This document shows, piece by piece, positions 54,243 to 64,000 of a stretch of DNA of 64,000 bases. The position numbers were made by a program, and so were the translations under genes. Location: contig CM077151.1 in assembly GCA_039583875.1 (NCBI GenBank), forward strand, positions 26,899,940 to 26,963,939, written 5' to 3'. The notes under the pieces were generated by a model. That model was not told where the DNA came from. It saw only the letters and a program-made list of their open reading frames with translations, and searched no databases. The stretch's first letter is position 1, and each line of letters starts with the position of its first letter. This DNA comes from Platanthera guangdongensis. Its lineage: Eukaryota; Streptophyta; Magnoliopsida; Asparagales; Orchidaceae.

Positions 54243-55199
54243 GGGCTTTGTTTGGCACAAAGCTTTTGTATGTTTGGCATGACAAGAGTTATGATCTCTG
54301 TCCAAAAAAAGAAAAACTAGTTTTGAACATCAAGTAGATTAATTCCTTAAGTGAGGTGGCGTGTTCACGAACGATGATTCATAAGCCCTTTATGTTCACA
54401 ACCATCACCTGCCACCGTCACACAGTAACGGATTCAGGAAATTGATAGTGAGAGTGCATAATTTTTTAAAATGAAATAATATAAAAATTTATTATACTTT
54501 TTTTAAATTAAAAGTATTGTTTTTCAGAAAATTCTTTAAATTTCATTATTATGTGGATCAAACATCAAACTGTGAATATAGTATTCGTAGTTGAATTTTG
54601 AATAGTTAGAAAATTAAAATAATTTGTTAAACATAGTAGATCAAATGATGCAAGACATTATTTAATATGATCAAATTTATTTAGAGCAATCAGACATTTT
54701 TAGAAATTGATGATCAAATTTGTGAATAATTTGCTAACTGTAATGATTTATATCTAACAATGTAGTGATGAAAATATCATGAAAATTAAAATCATTTTTT
54801 TTATATCAAATCTCATTCAATAATTAAATAATCTGAACAGATTACTATCTTAAATCAAAATTTGACTGTTATTATTTCCTGCAATAGTTGAGAGAATTCT
54901 AGATATAATCAGATTTGTTTCCTGCAACTGGTAGGATCGCTAAATGGAGATCTAGCAATGTAGTGCACGATATTTTTTTTCTGTGGCCGTCTCTCATCAT
55001 TGGAATGTTTTATTGAGTTATAGAAATTTTAACAACATTAATTTTCTTAAAAAAACTTGTTTACGCTTCCATCTTATAAGAACTGATTCTCCCTCATCTG
55101 ACGGCTGTTTTTGACGTATAAGTAAAAATTCATTGCATAATAATGGGAGGTCTCTCGGGCCCCATTCTGGATCCGCCATTGGATAGACCAAACAAAGTC
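54243..55199. mobile_element. Tourist-like element carrying a nested hAT-like element
   Basis: GGGCTTTGTTTGGCACAAAG at the left and AGACTTTGTTTGGTC on the minus strand at the right. Between them the family interior is interrupted at 54424. No clear 3-bp duplication. Confidence 0.5.
54424..55181. mobile_element. hAT-like non-autonomous element, ~758 bp
   Basis: Left end CAGTAACGGATTCAGGAA; right end on the minus strand CAATGGCGGATCCAGAATGG. The CAGTGGCGGATCCAGGA terminus is a familiar plant element end. The interior is AT-rich without an ORF. Flanking 8-mers differ, so the duplication has decayed or the ends are slightly misplaced. Confidence 0.6.
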
Positions 55200-57140
55200 T
55201 GTCTGTATTTGAACAAATCCGAAATCAACCAATGCTTAATTGAATGGTGACATCCAGGGGTGGACCCACATGGAGGCACACTGGGGCACATGCCCGGGTC
55301 AAAAAACAATTCGTGAATTAGACAGTTCCGCCTTCCGCCGTCATTTTCCTTCCACGGGCTTCACCTTCCATCCTTCCTTTCACGGTTATGCCCTAATTTC
55401 CACTTTCCTTTCGCCGCTTCCCCTTCCTCCTTTCCTTTTGCGGTTTGTGCTCTGCTCTAGGAGGAGAAACACACAAGGGAGCTGAACCTTTTGAGAAAAT
55501 CTGGCGTGTTTTACTTGTTTTTAGTAATCTAAGCGGCAACTTCTCAGTTTTCAGTGATGTGTGTTGATGCGCAAACGACAAGTTAACACGGAGGGGGTGT
55601 TCGATCTCACAAGCTAGGAGAGAAAGAGGATGAATGTTGCGGGGAAAGAGGAAGCTGGCGGCTAAGGAAGGAGTGCCAGAAGAGGCCGCGCGGACTGAGG
55701 AGCCAGGCCGGCAGGCCGCACGGTTAAGGGAAAAACGGAGACCGCGCGGACTGGGAACTGAGGCTGGCAGGCCGCGCGCGGCTAAGAGAAGAGAAGCGGC
55801 GGACTGGGAAAAGGAGTCCGCAGGGGTTGCTGGCTTGAGCTTGCTGTGCTGACTTCGAGCGCGAGCGCCTTGGCGATGTTTTGATCCAAAATGAGAGGCA
55901 TGGTCTATTTATACCCACGGCTTCCGGTAATGTTATGAGACGGTAACTTGATCGAGAAGAGGAAGGACGAGTCTGCAACAGGCAGTGCAGACTTGGGCTT
56001 GCTTCTGGAGCTGGTGCTGCTGACGGCGAACTCTGAGTGGCGGACTTCGAGGGGAAGTCCGCTGCTGCTGACAGATTGCTGGGGTGGCGGATGCTCGAGG
56101 CTAAGTGGCAGACTGCGAGGGGAATCCGTGGAGTCCGCCGCTGCTAAACTGGGCATGCGCTAAGGCTCAGTGCCCGTTGAGTCCGCCGAGTCCGCACGAG
56201 GGTGTGCTGGGACTGCCAGGTTCTGCTGCCTGGCGGACTGCGAGGAGAATCCGCGGAGTCCGCCACAACTGATTGAGCCCGCGCCAAGACTGTCCAGGCT
56301 GGGAAGGTTTGCCTGGAGAGAAGCGGGTGCTGGAGGCTGAGGAATGGCGGTTGCATAGCGAGTCCGCTGAGTAAGTCCGCCTCTGCTTGAGTCCGCCGAA
56401 GATGATGCCTGCAGTTGCTGAGGAGATGGAGCTGGGGTGTACCAACGCGGACTAGAAGTCTTGACTGCACTTCGAGTCCGCCCAGCTCGCGATGAACCTG
56501 CTTCTCTTTGCGGGTAGCGGGAAGCTGGAGTTCCGCACTCCGCAGGCGGACTCTGCCCACGCTGCTGACAAGGAGCGACCTGCCAGACTGACGACAGGCC
56601 GTTCGTGTTGGCGAGGTGGAAGCTGAGGTAGCTGGCTGGCGGCCAGGGGGCAGGTCGCCACCTTTGTTTGGCGGTTTGCGCGGTCTGGGCGGATAGATAT
56701 TTGAGTCCGGCAACATTCACCTGCAAGGAGCAAAGTATCGGTTTGTGGCCGGCCTGGTCGGATAGGCATCCAAATCCGGCAATGGGGGGCTTATTGAGAC
56801 AAGCTGCGATTAAGTTGATAAGGGGCGCGACCTGTAGGGGCAGACTGCAGGAGCAGCCCTCGACCCCTGCCGACCAAGGAAACAATGTGCGGCCTGTGCG
56901 GTCAGAATGAGGCCGCCCACGCCGTGCAAGCGGACAAGGCCTGTCCTCTCAATCGAAGGCGTTGCGACCTCCAGGAGGAAACTGGAGCAGGCCGCAACTA
57001 GCGAGCTGGCTGCCTTGAGAAAGATCGCCGATTTGGTTAACAATGTGGAAGAATAAAAGGTGGGTTCACACCCTCTCTCGACATCAAGGACACCCGCAAT
57101 CAAGAGATCCCAGCCATTGGGATAAGGGACAAAAGTCTCA
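55200..57140 (-). other. GC-rich unassigned region with GCGGACT/AGTCCGC motif and a minus-strand TATA box
   Basis: Dozens of GAGTCCGC(C) or (G)GCGGACT words are scattered in 55680-56700. On the minus strand TATAAATAG lies at 55905-55913. The region could be an LTR or leader of an unrecognised retrotransposon. Overlapping minus-strand open frames (56144-56885, 56810-57187) show no known domain. 55245-55310 (GGTGGACCCACATGGAGGCA) resembles a transposon end. Confidence 0.4.
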
Positions 57141-57366
57141 AGCCTCGATTCGTTTGTTTCGGCATTTTCTCCGGCCGTTTGGAGCAAACACCGCCGGACG
57201 GCGGATAAACAAAAGGGGCGCCGACGGCGTTTGCTCCGTTTGCACCCGCCGCAAGAAGAAAAAGCCCCTCAAACGCCGCTTTTCCAACCCCGCCTCCCCC
57301 CCTCAGATTCCAACTCTCCATTTCGACCCGCCGGAAGCAAACGCCACCGTTGTACCAAATGAAGCC
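57141..57366. mobile_element. GC-rich Tourist-like MITE, copy 2 (inverted relative to copy 1)
   Basis: The minus strand reads GGCTTCATTTGGTACAACGG, then GCGGGTCGAAATGGAGAG, matching 7362-7577 over its length. TAA follows the right end (57367-57369); the left flank is TCA. Confidence 0.72.
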
Positions 57367-58751
57367 TAAATTTCATATAAATTTTGTTGAATTCAAGGTA
57401 CTGGAGCAGAACATTGTGATCTTGGTTCATTTTTTTTATATATTGAGTTTCACATGCTCACACGAGATCTAAAATTTAAATCCACAAACACCACTTGATT
57501 TCTCTTTCCGCCTCACCAACGGACTTGAATTCTTATTTCTATATCAATTTGATTTGTATAGACTTGAATTCAATAATCTCTCTCATACCAGAGCTCTAAA
57601 CATCGTTAATTTCACTAAAATGAAAGCTTTTTTAATCAAAAGAGAGCCCATTCTTGGGCCTAACACACCAATTTTTTGTAAAAATAGGTCTTAATTTCTA
57701 CCCAAAATTAGTGAAATTTAGCATTCTGGTATACTATATTTTGGGGTCCCAATACAGGGATCAGAGCACCAATTTTCTTCTTCTTAATGTTGTATGACAC
57801 ACACTTTCAATAAATAACTCCGTTCTTTTACTAAGCTTTCTTTTATTCCCTCTTCCATGTCTTTTTACTTCTTTTCTTTCTCCTTCTTCCATGTATTTTT
57901 ACTTAATTTGCGAGCTTCTTGATTGCATCCTTCTTTATTAAATACTAAATAGGAGCAAAGTAAACGATTAACGGATCATGTCGTGATAGACCCTCCTTGT
58001 GTTGGGCCAGAGGGTAGTGGTGCGCCCCATCGTCGAGTGGTATCGGGTCGGCACCATCACAAGATTTCATTAATTGAAACAAATTCTTTTGCTTGGTGCC
58101 CGGGTCGAACAAAAATCCGGGGTCCGTACTGGTGACATCAATGAGATGCGATAAAAGAACGAATTCAGATTCTCTTGAGTTCGTGCGGGAACTTCAGGGT
58201 GGATTTCGCGCAATCTCGCTTGTCCGATTGAAATCCAACGGGCAAGTATTTTACATTTTTTTATATTTTAACCTTTTCTTTGTTTGTCTTTTAGCGCGCG
58301 AGAAGTCCAACCGTTGGATTGATGGAATGAAGGATTTTCGCGCTGTTGAATTGGGAAAATTTTTAAGCCATAACTGCGTGGGCCCCACCTCCTTTGCAGA
58401 CTCCTTATTGATGCAGGACCTTGCTCATAATGAGATGTCCTGACCTAAAAATTACTAGTTGAATTGAACTCCACCCTAGAATTCCCGCCTGAACTACAGA
58501 GAATCCTGATACTAAAAGGACACATCCACAGAATGATCAGCATTTAAAACAATTTAAAAGATAAAAATGATTTGTCAGCTTGATGCAGCTAATCATATTG
58601 CGCCACGCGGTCAGATGACATATTTAGCGCCAAAATTCACATACTGATACTGCGTAATGCACTAGTGCGTATGCCCGCCCTCTCTTCTTCCATTTTTATT
58701 TTATTTTATTTACTTAATCATATTTTCTCTTTCTTCATCCTCCCTCTATTT
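57367..58751. other. AT-rich intergenic DNA
   Basis: An open frame at 58093-58443 (116 codons, non-ATG start) has no recognised motif. The last 100 bp before 58752 should contain the 3' untranslated region of the minus-strand gene. Confidence 0.35.
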
Positions 58752-59687
58752 TCAATCCCACCATTGGTGAACAGCAACGCCTTCATCCCGTAGCTTCCCA
58801 TAAAGGGCCAGACACTCCCAATACGCTCGCCGGCTCTTCTTACCCCCTTTCCCTTTCTGCCATTGATTGGGGCACTCGAGGAAGAGCTCGTCGACGAGGC
58901 CAATGGCGCCCCCCTTCACCATCTCCTCCACCGCATCCGCCTCTGCCTTCATCACCACGTATTCCTCCTCCCCCACATTCTGCCACATCCATTCCGTCAC
59001 GCCGCCGGAGGCCACCGGCGATTTTCCATCGCCCCCGCTGCTTCCCAAATCATCCACATCCACCCGAATGATCTCGAACTCGAGGCCTCTTGTCGGATAC
59101 TTCCTGGCGAACCAATCCTCGCCGCAGGCCCGTCCCGGAGCACCGACATCCACGAAAATCCGCCGCGGGTACTCCGCCAGCGAATCACCGAGCAAATCGG
59201 AGAGGTACAACCTCCGCCCTAGCCGTCGACGTAGCTGCCCCTTCGAAAGCGGTTCGAGCGCCACTTCCTCGAGCCCGTTCAGCTCATCCTTCTTTGATTC
59301 CGGCACAGCCAAAATTCGCCGTCCCATCGGCCGCCGTCGGATCGCAATAACGGTGGAGACGAATCGCCGGATGTAGATCCTTTCGAAGTTGCGGGGGATC
59401 GTGAGCGGCGGAGACGAGGCGTGTCTGGATTCGAGTCCAACTTCGTTTCCGATGATTGATTCAGCATAGTTCTGTGCTTGCAGAGGGTGCAGGGAAGCCG
59501 GATTGCCGAGGAAACCTGCTCGGCTGGTGCAGATTATGAAGAGGCGGAGATCATTTCTGCTGCGGAGAAGCTCAGGTAAGGAGCACTCATCGGCGGCGCG
59601 GTGCTCGGGAAATGAAATTAGGGTCAAGGTGATCATTCCCGCCAGGGCTATGAGGAGTAGCATTCTAGGGTTCGGGAAGCGAACCAT
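58752..59687 (-). CDS. DUF7870-type, methyltransferase-like membrane protein
   Basis: Single exon of 311 codons from ATG 59687 to TGA 58752-58754. Residues 9-26 (MLLLIALAGMITLTLISF) form a single N-terminal membrane anchor after a short basic start, so a type II Golgi or endomembrane topology is likely. Residues ~176-300 carry RRIFVDVGAPG, FEIIRVDVDD, VTEWMWQNVGEEEYVVMKAE, LVDELFLEC and RRAYWECLALYGKLRDEGVA. I recognise these as the plant DUF7870 / SAM-dependent methyltransferase-like (FkbM-related) family. Enzymatic activity is unproven and no substrate can be named. The frame is intact and high in GC near the start. Confidence 0.82.
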   Translation of the reverse strand: MVRFPNPRMLLLIALAGMITLTLISFPEHRAADECSLPELLRSRNDLRLFIICTSRAGFLGNPASLHPLQAQNYAESIIGNEVGLESRHASSPPLTIPRNFERIYIRRFVSTVIAIRRRPMGRRILAVPESKKDELNGLEEVALEPLSKGQLRRRLGRRLYLSDLLGDSLAEYPRRIFVDVGAPGRACGEDWFARKYPTRGLEFEIIRVDVDDLGSSGGDGKSPVASGGVTEWMWQNVGEEEYVVMKAEADAVEEMVKGGAIGLVDELFLECPNQWQKGKGGKKSRRAYWECLALYGKLRDEGVAVHQWWD

Positions 59688-60140
59688 GATCTTCGGCTGG
59701 GGGGGGGGGGGGGGGGGGGGGGGAGATTGTGAAGGAGATCTACTTGCAGAAAAGGTTCAAACCGCTGGAAAGAGGATTTGAAGGAGAAGAAGGAGAAGAA
59801 GAGAGTAATCAAATCAGAGAGAGGCGGAGATTAGCGAGTGCAAAAGCGGGAGGCGGTGTGATTTCCACCCACAAGGGACACTGGTGTGTTTTGGGAACGC
59901 AGGCAGAGAAGCAGAAGCTGTTTCAAACGCTCGGCGTCCATCATGTCGTGTTCGTCGCCGGCGGGTATTTTGCGACCGGAGGTGACGATCAGGTCATATT
60001 GTTCGCCTCCGGCGTCGACGATCGGCGGAGCATTCAAGAGCGGTTTGGAATGGAAAATCGGAGAAGGGATGGGCGGCGCTTTATGGGGAAGAAGGATTCT
60101 ATTAATGGGTGGTTTACACGCAAAATGCCATAATTAGGCA
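59688..60140 (-). promoter_or_regulatory. Leader/promoter region of the DUF7870-type gene
   Basis: Minus-strand leader with CT-rich stretches (CTTCTTCTCCTTCTTCTCC) next to the ATG. Twelve bp upstream of the ATG lies a 25-nt homopolymer (59699-59723, poly-C on the gene strand). A small upstream ORF starts with two ATGs at 59944 and 59941 and stops at 59831 (37 codons, MMDAERLKQLLLLCLRSQ). If the transcript starts above it, this ORF could lower translation. Alternatively the segment is a spliced upstream exon. Confidence 0.4.
59699..59723. repeat. 25-nt poly-G
   Basis: Homopolymer in the 5' leader of the minus-strand gene (poly-C in the mRNA sense). Length is uncertain in any assembly. Confidence 0.8.
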
Positions 60141-60366
60141 CACCGGTGGTGGGCATATCCCACTCTCTGTTACGCGTAGTGGCCGCGTTTGTTTCAGGTT
60201 TGTCCGGCGAACGGCAAGCAATACAGCGCTATCACGACTTCACGAGGGGGTTCTAATTTTCGGATCCCTAAAATTGGCGCGATGTTTCTGTAAGTATTAT
60301 TTATTTATTTGTTGAATTTTATCTTCTAGAATATTTTATTAGTATTAGTATAGTTTAGAGAATTAT

Positions 60367-60781
60367 GCGCACTGTTATTAACACCGCAGTTTTGACTATT
60401 CGCAATACATTTTTTCCTAATTTTTCGCATCTTTTGAGAATAGGCAGTGTACGTATATTTTTAGGAAAAATGTTCAACATGAAAGTTGTAGATCTCGTCG
60501 AGATCTACAACTTGTCGAGATCTACAACTTTAGTGTTGATCATTTTTTCTAAAAATGCATGTACAAAGCGTATTTCCAAAAGGCGCAAAACCTGAGCGTA
60601 TTTACAAAGTACGCATTGTACATGCATTTTTAGGAAAAGTGTTCACCACAAAACTTTTAGATCTCGTCGAGATCTGCAACTTTTCTGTTGTATATGTACA
60701 AGTCATATTTACAAAAGGCGTAAAAAATTAGGAGAAAATACGGTACAACTTGCCAAAACTGGAGTGTTAATAACAGTGCCC
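60367..60781. mobile_element. Long-TIR MITE of the CACCGCAGTTTTGGCTATT family, 415 bp
   Basis: The left end GCGCACTGTTATTAACACCG and the minus-strand right end GGGCACTGTTATTAACACTC match for about 90 bp. Inside, TAGATCTCGTCGAGATCT and CATGCATTTTTAGGAAAA are repeated. No target duplication is clear. Confidence 0.82.
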
Positions 60782-60971
60782 AAAAAAAGTGTTTACCCGA
60801 CCTCCCCCCTCTAATTTTGAAAAATAACAGATTCCACCCTTTTTTATTATTATTGAAATTACAAAAATCTCTCACAATATCTCATAAAACATAATGTTTA
60901 TAGTGTCCAACCTTTTTCTAAATGCTGATAATTTTTAGGCAAAACTAGTAATTTAGTCCCTAAAGTTTGGC

Positions 60972-61812
60972 ACCTTTTTGAAAAATGTCCCAAAACTCTT
61001 TTTTGTGTGAATTTAGTCCTCAAATCTACTCAAATACATGAAATCAGTCCCTCAAATTTTTTTTCGTTAAATGCAAAAGTAAAAAACTCGTCGTTCCGTG
61101 GCCGTTGTCTCCCCAATCACGTCACTCCTGCAAGAGTTGAATCAAGGATAGAGATCGACGTCGGAGCCCGTCGAAGGCGCTGCTGCCATCTTCGCTGGAG
61201 ATGGTCTGCTCTGCTCCTAGAGCTCCGCTGAGGCGAGCTACCATCTTCATCGGAGAAGAAACATAATGTCATTTGAAATGCTTGCTTCTTCCTCCTTCAA
61301 TCTTTGCCACACCAGAGCTTCACCATCAAAAGCCCACAAAGTTCCTCTTCGATTCCGCCTAAGCCTAGATCAGTCAGTCCTGTATAGCCTTCCGACCGAA
61401 GCATCTCTCCATGTTCCGCTCCCTCATGCTGAAATCCTACATATAGAAAGTTTCTAAGGTAGCCGTCGTGAAGGCCACAGAGCAGATTGTCTCCAACGAA
61501 GATGGCAGCTCGCCTTCAGCGGAGCTCTAGGAGCAGAGAGCAGATCATCTCCAACGAAGATGGCAGTGACGCCTTCAGCGGACTCCAGTGTCAATCTCTC
61601 CACTATCCTGGATTTGGGGAGACGGCAGCCACGAAACGACGAGTTTGGGAGACAGCAGTCACAGAACAACAAATTTGGGGAGACAACAGTCACCCAATGA
61701 CGAGTTTGGCGGTTTCATTTAATAGAAAGTTTTTGAGGGACTGATTTCATGTATTTGAGTAAGTTTGAGGACTAAATTCACCCAAAAAGAGTTTTGAGAC
61801 CTTTTTAAAAAG
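60972..61812. mobile_element. Foldback element with a small ORF in its loop, ~840 bp
   Basis: The two ends share about 100 bp in inverted orientation (AATTTAGTCCTCAAA, then AAATACATGAAATCAGTCCC), and the arms go on with inverted GGGAGAC, GAGCTCCGCTGA and CATCTTCG segments up to about 61262 and from about 61490. The loop lies between. The T/A-rich outer ends resemble long-TIR MULE/foldback elements; the target duplication was not found. Confidence 0.78.
61266..61457 (+). CDS. 63-residue ORF in the foldback loop, possible captured exon
   Basis: ATG 61266 to TAA 61455-61457. The protein starts MSFEMLASSSFNLCHTRASP and is rich in Ser, Arg and Pro with few acidic residues, like a plastid or mitochondrial targeting peptide. 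It occupies almost exactly the single-copy loop between the two inverted arms. I do not recognise a family. Chance ORF is possible. Confidence 0.35.
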   Translation: MSFEMLASSSFNLCHTRASPSKAHKVPLRFRLSLDQSVLYSLPTEASLHVPLPHAEILHIESF

Positions 61813-62896
61813 TAGATTCGTGAAATTTTAGACAAAATACATAAATCAGTTCCTATGAATTTTTAGGATAATTTAAAATAGATTCGTGAAATTTCATTTG
61901 TTTGATATAGAGGTCCATAAAATTTCAAATCCTTTTGAAATCACGCCCACTTAAATTTTCGTATCTTTTTAAACATATTTTTCACCGTTAGCAATGACGG
62001 GCAGCCACATGATGCTGATGTGAATATTAATTATATTTATTATTTTTAAAATTAAATTAAATTAAATTTTCCTTTTATATATATATAAAATATAAACGAT
62101 AACTCAAATCTCTGGATCTCTCATCATTCATCAAATGAAGACTTTTTATCATAAGCAATTTATCCCTACAAGTCACAAGATGTTAGCCTGCAATACATTT
62201 ATAAAAAGAAAAAATATATATAATAGAAAAAAAAATTAAGTCAATTGATATAAGTACTACAATATTAGCTATATGCAAAAAAATATCTATTAAAGTTTGT
62301 GGATATTGAAATTAATAGCAGTGACAAAAGTTAATAATGAGGGTGCATAAATTGATAATGAGGGTGTATAATTTTTTTTGAATGTCATTGAGTTCTAAAA
62401 TTTTTAACATGTGGGATCAGTAATCAGTGGGGGTCACTGAGAATTGACTGAGAAATCATCATCCCTCCTCCCTTATGAGTGGTGACTAAGGGGTGATCTC
62501 CATGAAGATCAAGCTCTCACTCCGCTATTTTGGAGTATAAACCCTTGATCTCTCTCTAAGAAGGCAGGAGAGAAATAACTATACATTTAGAACATAAATT
62601 AATTTTACATATGCTCTTATGCATATATACAAAATGTGTTGATCTTTTTCTTTTTAATTTTATTTCAAGAATGTTATCTATTTTATTATTTTATTGTACA
62701 AATTTTAGAATTATTATACTTATTTATTTGTATTAAAATCATAATAATTAATTTAATTCTTATTTTAGTTTTACGTAATAATAAGAAATAATATACTTTT
62801 ATTAGAAAAAAATGTTATATAAAAATTTATTTTCTTTCTTGGATGGATTAGGAGCACTGCTGTGACTTGCGAGTCTCTCTTTCTTGGATTATTTTA
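61813..62896. other. AT-rich DNA, no gene
   Basis: 62325-62380 has a repeated AATGAGGGTG(C/T)ATAA(A/T)TT. Other parts are low-complexity AT. No features of substance. Confidence 0.4.
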
Positions 62897-63241
62897 GGGT
62901 GCTTCTATCCGCACCGCAGTTTTGGGTATTCGCACCGCACTTTCTCCTAATTTTTTGTGCATTTTGAAAATACGTCTTGTACATGCATTTTTAGAAAAAG
63001 TTTCAACACAAAAGGAATCTTTCGTGTGAAACACTTTTCCTAAAAATACATGTTCTTGGGAAAACAGGTTTCGCGCCTTTTGAAAAAACTTTGTACATAT
63101 TTTTAGAAAAAATCTTGTAGATCTTTCGTGTTGAACACTTTTCCTAAAAATGCATGTACAAGGCGTATTTCCAAAAGACACGAAAAATTAGGAGAAAAGG
63201 CGGTGCTAATAGCCAAAACTGCGGTGCGGATAGCAGCGCCC
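62897..63241. mobile_element. Long-TIR MITE with 8-bp target duplication, 345 bp
   Basis: Left GGGTGCTTCTATCCGCACCG; right, minus strand, GGGCGCTGCTATCCGCACCG. Long inverted arms continue through GCAGTTTTGG and CTCCTAATTTTT. Perfect 8-bp duplication TTATTTTA (62889-62896 and 63242-63249). Same family as 60367-60781 (CATGCATTTTTAG, GTTCAACAC). Confidence 0.9.
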
Positions 63242-63255
63242 TTATTTTAAAAGCA

Positions 63256-63653
63256 GTGTTATTAGCAAACCTCTCATAAATGCTTGTACATTATATGAAA
63301 ATCCGGCTCATCAATTTTTTTATTTTTCACCAAAAAATTACTACTAACAAACCATCCCAAAACAACCCTCTCCTCAATCCCGCTCGTTTTTCATGCCTCT
63401 TCTCTTGCAGCATGTTGAGGGCTTGGGTTCAAAATGACAGAAGCTGCAACAATGAAAGACTATAACCTTCCCAAAATCTACAGCATTCATGATCAAAAAA
63501 CTCTAGAGAGAAGGTATTGTCAAGCAAAGTTTTCTTTTAACACTTTTTTTTTGGTTTGCTAAGTAACAAGTGCATTTTTAAATAGCCATTTCTGAATTGT
63601 GATTTACTTGTAGTAATAATTTGCTTAAAGGCAAACAAAATTTGCTAATAACA
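63256..63653. mobile_element. MITE with GTGTTATTAGCAAA ends, ~400 bp
   Basis: Left end GTGTTATTAGCAAACC; minus-strand right end GGTGTTATTAGCAAATTTTG. The central part is unrelated to the preceding MITE. It begins 15 bp after that MITE; no target duplication found. Confidence 0.55.
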
Positions 63654-64000
63654 CCCCTTTTTTTTCTTAATTCCCTCTCATAAACCTATAAAAAACTGAA
63701 TACCTATAATGATAATTTTGATCAGTTGTTCTAGCAGCCATAGTATTTCAATTAGTAGCTTAAATCAAGTAAAAATGAGTGATTTCAATATCAAACCCAT
63801 TAGTTAACTAATAATTCGTAGGAATCAAGATCTAAGAAAATGAAGAAAAACACCCAGCAAAAAAAAAACGAGAACATAACCATGGCCGCACTATGGGTTT
63901 TTTTTTTTGAATATATTAAAATTACAAAGCAAGATGTAGTGGATTAATTATGGGTTCAATCAGTCCCCACATCTCCAACAACAATATGACAAAACTATAA
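63654..64000. other. AT-rich DNA at the right edge
   Basis: No gene, repeat or RNA gene recognised; contains short poly-A and poly-T runs. Confidence 0.4.

Noticed and set aside
56144..56885. Minus-strand ORF of 241 codons as a host gene
   Set aside because: Overlapping frames of similar length on the same strand, repetitive AGTCCGC words and no recognisable domain argue for repeat DNA.
1..64000. tRNA, rRNA or snoRNA genes
   Set aside because: No cloverleaf with box A/box B spacing or rRNA core was recognised by eye; the only tRNA-like sequences are the primer-binding sites.

Overview
The window is nuclear DNA of a flowering plant. The clues are plant-type protein genes (uroporphyrinogen-III synthase, a plant J-like protein, a DUF7870-type protein), intron structure, Ty1/copia, Ty3/gypsy Tekay and Tat retrotransposons, and many Tourist-like MITEs. 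The GC-rich 5' parts of the single-exon genes would suit a monocot, but this is not demonstrated. No bacterial, organellar or CRISPR signal was seen. By area the window is mostly transposable elements inserted in one another, with four islands of ordinary gene sequence: the last two exons of UROS (491-953, +), an orphan terminal exon (36268-36335, +), a complete J-like protein gene (40556-41746, +) and a complete DUF7870-type gene (58752-59687, -).

Region by region. 1-6160: the 3' end of a short-LTR copia element lies in a UROS intron; a second, antisense, decayed copy (2626-5631) carries a 786-bp hAT-like insertion in its LTR and is flanked by ~530-bp direct repeats, the right one being an empty-site copy. 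6161-10800: MITE-rich DNA with nested Tourist-like elements, near-perfect palindromic MITEs, a CACTA transposase scrap and an unrecognised minus-strand pseudogene-like stretch. 10828-26540: a Tekay-type LTR split by a 13.4-kb Tat-lineage element (12345-25780, minus) with two LTRs, a near-matching 5-bp target duplication, a tRNA-Phe primer site, gag, protease, RT, two RNase H domains and integrase, itself hit by a 412-bp solo LTR. Its 3' part holds two plus-strand, intron-containing antisense genes, each with its own TATA box, and a 9-copy 115-bp tandem array. 26541-35229: a decayed plus-strand Tekay chromovirus with chromodomain, truncated 5' LTR and 2.5-kb 3' LTR. 35230-40555: CACTA-like subterminal repeats, the orphan exon, two palindromic MITEs and unassigned repeats.

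40556-64000: the J-like gene; a 2-kb Harbinger-type element filled by a GC-rich 19-bp minisatellite; an element with GAGCTCGA-rich ends enclosing a minus-strand leader-like segment; further Tourist- and hAT-type elements; the DUF7870-type gene with a long minus-strand leader; and MITEs and a long foldback element whose loop carries a small ORF.

The ordinary genes show no functional link to one another: UROS makes the first macrocycle of heme, siroheme and chlorophyll synthesis, the J-like protein is probably nuclear and non-catalytic, and the DUF7870-type protein is a predicted membrane-anchored methyltransferase-fold protein. The most distinctive feature is the pair of antisense, spliced, separately promoted accessory genes in the Tat element. 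Every coding region of both large retrotransposons is broken in this copy.
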